Of a DNA stretch of 35,206 nucleotides, positions 28,106-35,206 are shown one piece after another. The position numbers and the translations under genes were made by a program. Within the stretch, counting starts at the first letter, position 1; each line of letters starts with the position of its first letter. The notes under the pieces are model-generated. The model was not told where the DNA came from. It was given only the letters and a program-made list of their open reading frames with translations, and made no database searches. The DNA lies in assembly GCA_014885115.2 (NCBI GenBank), contig WKLE02003349.1, forward strand, positions 1 through 35,206, given 5' to 3'. This DNA is from Asterionellopsis glacialis. Taxonomy: Eukaryota; Bacillariophyta; Plagiogrammaphyceae; Rhaphoneidales; Asterionellopsidaceae.

Positions 28106-31100
28106 GATTGTTTTCCTTGAAAGAACCGGCAGAGGAGAAGGGAGAAATTTCGTCAGCGAATTTCAAGTATTACTCTTTTGTTAAAATATTCGGTTTAAAT
28201 AAGCCAACCAAATGACTCGTGTCTCGTGTCCTCTTTGTTGTTGCTGACTTGATAGAGATTCGATGGAAAAAATGCATGCATTGTTCTATTGAAAAATACC
28301 GAAGAATTTTCGGTCAGTTCACTTTTCTGGCGATAACGATTTTTCGAAAGAATAGATTTTTATCTATATTAGTGTATTTATAATTTTGTATTACAATATA
28401 ACAGCTTTCCAAGTTTTACAAGGAATATATATGTTCAAGGAATATACGTTAGAAACAGTGCGGCTGTTAGATATTTTCAAGAATATGGAATTCAACGGAT
28501 GCAGTAGTACCATTACCTGGTACAGGTACGATTTAAACTTATTTTATATAGTAGACATCCGTTGGATTCGATATATCTGAAAATTAAATTTTTATTGTAG
28601 CTAATCTATTCATAAATTTTGTACTGTTGAATAATAAATCTAGTATACCTTGCAGTGTACCATATAGGGTTGCGACGTTGTAAGCCATACCAACCCGAGT
28701 AACGTTCGTGTGAGATCACTTTTTAAGTACCAGAAAAGTTGTATAAACATACATACACCGTTTTTTCGTAACAACAGTACATTACATCCGAAAAATACTA
28801 AGTATGACATTTTGTTTTGTTTCTACTCTAAGAAAATAAGTCCACATTACACAGTTGCACAGTAGAGTCAAGTACCGGATATATCCAGTTGAGCACAAGA
28901 ATTTGGGACGATGACCATGAGAATGGCGGTGAATAAACGACGGCATATGAGACAAGGAAGATTGACCATGGCATACTTGTTGATTCTATTTTATTCAACT
29001 GTTGATTTATGTTGCTGGAAAAGTTCAAATTGCTTCATCATGCCATAGTATAGGGCATCAAAGTTACTTTTCCATGAGAAATATGTGAAATTATCTATGC
29101 GGGGGGGGTGTCTAGTTGTGCATGCCAAGGCAATCTATTATGTGTAATAACATGTATTTAATATCTATTGTATCGCTAAGGAGTGATAATTATTGCTATC
29201 ATTACAATCATCCAGACAGATGTTAAAACAAAACATTACAACAGGAACTGACAAAAGTCTACCTATCAAAACATTAGTTGATGAAAGTTAATGATTGATT
29301 GAGTTGTGTTTATCGACCAGATTTCAAGTTTTTCTAGTATAAAAAGTCAAGTTATTGTACAATGCAACAATCCACCTTATTTTTGCTTGCTTTTCAACAA
29401 AATGGGTGTTGTTAAATTGAAAGTTATGTCAACAAACTGTCCCTTAGGCATTTACTATATGTATAATTGCATCAATTGGAAGGTTGGTTCTTGATTCTTG
29501 GTGATGAAAAGATGGTACCCTTGTTGAAGATGTTTTAGTGCAATATTTTCAGAGTATCCTCCTATTTTTGGTTCTGTAGGGTGGAAGACTTTGTTTTCTC
29601 ATCTACTTTTCAAAAAGGATTGCTTTTACATCAAATTATATTGGTATTGATACTTTGGTGGTCTTCAAATTCTTGGGATAGCTTGAATATTGACTAAGAC
29701 TTCATTTGGCACCTTACTTTGCATCCCTCAAAAGGCCCATGAGGACTTCATAGCATTCTTGGTGTTCTGACTTCCTCTTGGTGCTCCAACCTGAGGATGT
29801 CATCACCACACCATACACATTCATCTGTCTCTTCAGAGCATTGGGAGAGAACTCCCTGTCATGCATTGACCATCACATTTTGATCATCATCAACAGGAAC
29901 CAAAATCACAGCAAAATGTGATTTTGAACCCTGTACAGTCTGGTACAATTTTGACAGCTGCAAGCAATGGAGGCAACAATGTTTTAGATGATGTTGATAT
30001 AGCTGACAGCAGTAACAAATAAAACCTGAATGATGAAGAAGACTTAAAAAAATCTGAAGATTTTCAGTGGAACCACTGATGGTGCAAATGGACAATTTCC
30101 AAAAGTATATACTAATCACCTTTTGGCAAGTGGTACCAATGGTGGCTTACATGATGTTGTTACAACAATTTGAAGACTGACTAGATGAAAAGATGGTAAA
30201 ACAGACAAAGGCACTATATCTGCGGTGGAGCTAAAGATTAAAAAGATGAATAACTTTTGGATGGGGATGGCATAGTACTCCATGACCATGATGACTTCAA
30301 TGCCATCTATATACTCTTCAAGATAGAAACAAGGATTGCTTATATGGTGCTGGGTGAAGACAATCCTGATGGAGCCAGGGTTGCAGATATTAAATATTGC
30401 TGGTTAAGATGAAGGTTTCAAAGGAATTGGGGGGTTCATTGATGGTACCCAGTAGTACAGTATCATTCATTCCATTTCAATATTTGCAGGTGCAGTCTTT
30501 TCTTTGTTAACAAACCATCATGGAATCAATATTCACAATTTCAAATATTGAAGGAATATGATCTGTATGGGGCAGCATTAAACCACATATCATGCAATTG
30601 TGGATTCAATTCCACTGATGTACTACTGCATGCTCCTTATCTACAGAGTATCAAAGGTGTAGTAGAATATATATTTCTTACCATCACTATGACTGGTACC
30701 ACAAAATTGCACACAATGAAAGAAAGCACAAAATCAAGATTAAGCACAAATGCAGATGAGATTGCTGATTTGAGACAACCTGCAATTGATTTATATCCAG
30801 ACTCTGTAAGATTCAGTTATTTACTACCAAACGAAACCTCTGCTGCTAAATGACCACTTTCCAATATTTACCAATGAAATTCTCTAGATACTCTGCTATA
30901 GTGATTATGGATTCCTCCTGGTAATAGTACTGACCTGAAAAAATTGAAATTTAAATCACTAACATCACAAATGACAGATGACAGGTAAAGTGTCATGGAT
31001 GTGCTTAGTTTGTGAAGATATCTCTTTTCTGTTCTTTTCACCCCTTGTTCTGCTTTTCAAATTCTGAATTATACTAAAACAAAAAAAATATGTTTTGGGA

Positions 31101-33176
31101 CTTTCTTGTTGTTTACTCCTAAACTGCAATCTCTGTTTATACCAGAAAAGGGGGGGCAAAAGAGTTAACTGTCTTACCAAAAGATATAAAGGATGGATGG
31201 GTTTTTAATGTTATGGGATATCTTCTTCGAAAGGATGATACTAGACATACAAAAAATCATGCTGGTGGTACTATCCAATGCAGTGGTCCAAAATACTTGC
31301 AGTCAACTTCAGATCATACAGTATATACAAATTTAGAAAAGGATTATTGGACAGAATTCAACTCAAATGGTAAGGTGAAATGGACCTATCCAAGAGTGTT
31401 GGAGTAAGAAAAAATAGAGAAAAAGTTAGAAACATAAATTTCTACATCAAAGCTTGGGTTCCTAGGGTGTGGGGAAACGACTTTATGATGTTATTCTGTG
31501 GAGTGTTTTGAATGTCGTGAGACCACCTCCTACCAGTACCAAGGATACTACTCAGAAACCCTTCTCGGCGAAGATCCTATTTTCTCGGCGTTTTGAATTG
31601 CGTCATCAACTGCAAGGTACCGTTATTAATATTTTTACTGCTTCGTTACCTGGTACCTATATATACGAGCTCATACCGGTACCAGTAGAAGCTGGTAAAG
31701 TATGTCGGAGTGATGATCCCATAATATCATGTTGTTCATAGAAGATATGGTCACAAAAGAAGTTCAACTTCTCGACTGGCGAAAAGAAGTAATAATGTGG
31801 AAAAGACTCATGTTAGATTTAAAAATGTGTGGACTCTAGTCGTAGAAATACAGCACCTGATAAATCCTGCACCGCGAGGCCTGCTTGGTCTCAGATTTTC
31901 CCCAATAAAGAAGAGGGTTGCTGAAGAACAAGCTATTCTTGAGTACCGTACCTTTAATTTTACTGTATGTAGCAGGAATGCACAAAAAAAGTATCTGGAA
32001 GTGAAATTTAAGGGATCCATTTCACAGTATAAATCTAGTGATTAAGGAAGGACAGAAAATGGGGGCCAAATAAAAACCGGTACCAGTATATAAGAAAATC
32101 AACTTCTTGTACGTATCACAAAAAGGGTATCATACAATCTCTTATTGTGATTGCTAGGAATATGAGGAAGTTTCACTGCACAAAATAAAGTACTCTGGTC
32201 CAAAATGAAGGTGAAACAAACATCTATTGGATTATTTTACTCTAGAGTACTAGAACAGCAAAGCAAGGAACTAACGTGGCGTAAATTCAAGAAACATCTT
32301 GGGCATATATTTGTAACATAAGGAATCAAAAAAGCTGACGTCAGAGGTCTCTTTTTTATTTTTCAATAAGTATTTTTACGATATCCAAAAATGCATGTTT
32401 CTCTCCTGCGTACAAGTCTAATATGACTCAATATGAGAGGATTTGCACTAAACCTTCTTTTGCAAGTTACTATCTCCATAAGTGTCTTATTGCTGACACG
32501 ACTTAAGTCGTAGTTGAAGAATATTCAGAAGGAGAATAATAAGAATATTGATTAGGTACCCAAATTAAAGTATAGGCATGATTTAATTTGGTAATTTACA
32601 GAATCCTGTACAAGGGTTTCATTGTCTTAAATTCCGAAGCTGATAGCCCTGAGTAGCCATTGCTTGTTTGCTAGAAGAGGGTTATGTGAATTAGTAGGGC
32701 TGCATCCGATATCAATGTATTCAACTGCTGGAAAGCCGTTTTATATATGACAACTTCCAGCTGGCTTGAACTCGATATCATCGCCCGAAGATGTACAGGT
32801 ACAATTCTAGTGGACTATCGTTTACAGTAGGATTACATAGGAAAGTATTTTACGATTCGACGGAGACAATTGCAAGGGGCCAAAATTTGAAAATAATACC
32901 TGGAACCTCGTACCTGGTACAGATTTTGCATTGATTTTTATACGATTGGTCAGGCACATTAAACTCGATATTGCTTGCTGGCACGGCTCAGACGATTGAC
33001 TATCAGCGTAACTGCAAACCCTTGAGCTTGTCAGGACACCCAGTAACACTTAGTCCAGGAACACAGAGTGTCTCACTTTACGGCATTAAAATTAATAAGC
33101 CAGCTTAATCTCATTCATTATTTGAGTCCGACATAGTCTCTTTTTGATCACAAAGTTCCACCATAAAATTATAATC
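28106..33176. other. Gene-free, decayed repeat-rich region
   Basis: About 5 kb without an intact gene. The first ~200 bp would be the promoter of the minus-strand transporter. The rest is AT-rich with a G run (29100-29108), a perfect 10-bp inverted repeat at 29901-29926 (CAAAATCACA / TGTGATTTTG), nine GGTACC sites, and coding-like relics at 29850-31410. The frames at 31469-31741 and 31797-32045 have mixed amino acid composition but match no family I recognise. Confidence 0.45.
29850..31410 (+). pseudogene. Decayed coding remnants, possibly an old transposon
   Basis: Forward frames give protein-like pieces broken by stops: QNVILNPVQSGTILTAASNG with an acidic continuation near 29910-30020; LLDGDGIVLHDHDDFNAIYI near 30255; a 101-codon frame at 30548-30853; and GWVFNVMGYLLRKDDTRH through YTNLEKDYWTEFNSNGKVKW to a stop at 31407. 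The content reads like diverged protein sequence rather than random AT-rich DNA, but no transposase, reverse transcriptase or integrase motif is visible. Confidence 0.3.
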
Positions 33177-34680
33177 ATGGACGAGGAAATGGCACCCAGA
33201 GACATCGTGGATGAAGATCTTTCGTCCGAACCATCCAAAAAGAAGGCCAAGTCTGCTGTCAAGTTTAAGAAGGCACCTCAAGCTCCACGCAGGTTCAAAT
33301 CGGCTTACATGTTCTTCTCGACAGCCAAGCATCCTGAAATTCGTGAGCGACTAAGGACCGAAGGAAAGCCAGATGAAAAGGTACGTTACGTTAGGCGTTC
33401 GGATTCTTCAAAGCATGCTTCTTTTTTCTGATGACTCTTGGTGCTTCAAAATCTCATCCTCTTCCGTTTGTGTAACTGGCTTATTTTATCACTGCTTCTA
33501 CAGACAACCCATATTGCAAAACTTGTCTCTGCGGAATGGAAAGCCCTACCAAAGGATGAGCGCGAAAAGTGGGACAAAATGGCCCGCGAAGATAAGGCTC
33601 GTTTTGAGGTAGAGAAGACCATGTACACCGGGCCATGGAAAGTCCCTGCCAACAAGCGTTCGCAGAAAGACCCATCTGCTCCCAAGCGCCCCATGTCATC
33701 TTTCCTCTCATTCTCCAACAGCAAGCGTGCTTCTACCAAGCAACAGTATCCAGAGAAGACGAATGCTGAGATCTCAAGAATTTTGGCCGAGATGTGGAAG
33801 GATGCACCAGAAGAAGAGCGTCAAGTTCACATCGAAAAAGAAGCTATACTTCGAGAGGAGTACAAGGTTGCCATGGCAGAATGGAAGAAGAACGCCGAGG
33901 ATGAATTGAACGCACAACGTCAAGCACGTGAGGATGCAGCCAGAAAGGCTGCTGCCAACCAAATGTCAATTGAATCACAGGGCGTCACCTTGAACTTGAA
34001 TGCAATGAATGTCGCCCCACAAAACACTGTTTCCGGCATGAATATGTCCAATATGACCGGTAATGCGGCCTCGAACCAGTTTTTCAATTTTTTCCAACAA
34101 GAACAGCAACAGCAGCAAATTGAACAACAACAGCAACAACTTGTGCAGCAGCAGCAGCAATTGGCTCAACAGCAGCAGGTCGCTCAAGGAAATATGCTTG
34201 CACAACAGCAAAATCATGGCATGGCCCCAGGTTTCCAGCAGCAGCAATTTGGTCAACAAAATCCTTTTGGATTAATGAATCAGCAGCAACCTCAGTTTTC
34301 TAATTTAGCTGCCACGCCCGGCTTCGTGGATCCAGCTTCTGGCTTACAAAACCCAACCGGAGCTGCTCCCACCTTTAATACTTATGGCGATAACAATAAT
34401 GGTGCGGTTGGAACTTTCGGAGTCAATGGAACAAATACCTACGGTGGATTTGGTGGATTCCAAAACCAGCAGTTTTCACCAAACTTTGAAGGAGTGGTAC
34501 AGATGGAGCAGTTTGGAAGCCAAGATCAACGTAAGTAATCCTACTACCAAAACCAGAAAACGGTCTTGTTATTTGTTCAGTGATATTTAACTTACACGTA
34601 TCTATCTTTATGCGCTTGTTGTATATACAGCTATGGTTGACTACCAAATGGAGACTATTGCCCAACATCATGCCGTTTAG
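33177..34680 (+). CDS. Protein with two HMG boxes and Gln-rich tail
   Basis: Three exons (33177-33380, 33504-34530, 34631-34680) joined across introns of 123 bp (GTACGT...CTACAG, phase 0) and 100 bp (GTAAGT...ATACAG, phase 1) encode 426 residues. HMG box 1 (about 32-110) has APRRFKSAYMFF ... AKLVSAEWKALPKDEREKWD and is split by intron 1. Box 2 (about 124-197) has APKRPMSSFLSF ... EISRILAEMWKDAPEEERQ. Such proteins bend DNA in chromatin. A Lys-rich stretch near 20-30 could be a nuclear signal. Residues ~255-325 are Gln-rich, followed by an Asn/Gly/Phe-rich tail. I chose the ATG at 33177 (AATCATGG) over the in-frame one at 33144, which adds 11 unremarkable residues. Exon 3 adds 16 residues ending AQHHAV. 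An AATAAA lies at 34712. Confidence 0.9.
33381..33503 (+). other. Intron 1 of the HMG-box gene
   Basis: Donor GTACGT after GATGAAAAG and acceptor TTCTACAG before ACAACCCAT. Removing it in phase 0 rebuilds a continuous first HMG box. Confidence 0.88.
34531..34630 (+). other. Intron 2 of the HMG-box gene
   Basis: Donor GTAAGT and acceptor TATACAG, phase 1. Without splicing, the frame ends two codons later. Confidence 0.8.
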
Positions 34681-35206
34681 TTTGTAATCCTGAACGGCTT
34701 TTGAAGTAAAAAATAAATATGGTATGCTTAATGGACGACCATGTCCTTGCAAGGCCTAAAATCCATCTCGTTGTGGTGTGTTAGTGATGCTACAGATTAA
34801 TATAAGTGGCAGCTAGACCGGCGCTTTCTTGCTTCCGTGCCCTGCCATAGAATCTTGTTGTAAAGTCTTCTTAAATGCAACGCATGACGCGCACGTTTCC
34901 TATTTATTCTTAAGAGAGATGAATGAAAGCACAAGATGGATATATATTATATGTTTGTAAGCATTAGATAAGTAATGAAAATAGCTTTGAATTTCGTGTA
35001 AAAAAAAATTTCGTTAGACAGCAGAAAAAGGACGAGAATGGTCTTCCTCAAATTTATTCAGAATTGACCATGTACCTCGTATTATCTAATGAAAATAACT
35101 AGTGTACAGCTCAAATTTCCGGGGGATTCAAAAAGAATAATAATTTTAGCCCTAAATTTTTTCTGAAATCGCTCCTCTGGCGGGAACACTTTTTTTTTTT
35201 TTTTTT
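34681..35206. other. 3' flank of the HMG-box gene, ending in poly-T
   Basis: AATAAA at 34712 is a plausible polyadenylation signal. No gene is seen after it. The last ~17 bases are all T, which may mark a homopolymer tract or the edge of an assembled contig. Confidence 0.5.

Noticed and set aside
30548..30853. 101-codon frame as a real gene
   Set aside because: No family match, flanked by stop-ridden coding-like sequence; treated as part of a relic.

Overview
The window looks like nuclear DNA of a unicellular eukaryotic alga, most likely a diatom or related stramenopile (inference). Genes stand alone on both strands. Coding parts are mostly uninterrupted, and the few introns are short GT-AG introns of about 90-155 bp. 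Several proteins start with signal-peptide-like stretches, and one is followed by a Phe in the style of algal plastid presequences. There is no operon structure, no rRNA, no convincing tRNA and no CRISPR array. No species can be named from the sequence alone.

Layout. 1-4004: gene-poor, AT-rich DNA with short perfect palindromes. 4005-10485: a Cys-rich membrane protein, an RluA-type pseudouridine synthase and a two-exon mTERF-like/ankyrin protein. These sit in a segmental duplication: the end of the Cys-rich gene plus the ankyrin gene occurs twice, and a different gene has decayed in each copy. 11034-16084: a patatin-like lipase (-), an SLC35F-type transporter (+) and a CRAL-TRIO/Sec14-like protein (-). 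16085-20957: about 5 kb without an intact gene, holding a long hairpin and a decayed coding remnant. 20958-21690: a 733-bp non-autonomous DNA transposon with ~55-bp terminal inverted repeats. 21767-24473: three damaged genes, namely a SET-domain gene with a frameshift, the catalytic core of an M1 aminopeptidase, and a relic of a PLP-dependent alpha-oxoamine (BioF-like) synthase carrying a 38-bp internal tandem duplication. 25236-28105: an aldo/keto reductase (+) and a second SLC35F transporter (-), a paralogue of the first. 28106-33176: about 5 kb of decayed, repeat-rich DNA. 33177-34680: a three-exon gene for a protein with two HMG boxes and a Gln-rich tail. The window ends in a run of T.

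The intact genes do not form a recognisable pathway. They are ordinary housekeeping or lipid, transport and chromatin functions. The interest is in genome dynamics: reciprocal decay after a tandem duplication, a cluster of gene fragments next to an inverted-repeat transposon, and short palindromes (GGTACC-rich and CCTAA/TTAGG types) concentrated between genes. I see no clear evidence of a novel multi-gene system.
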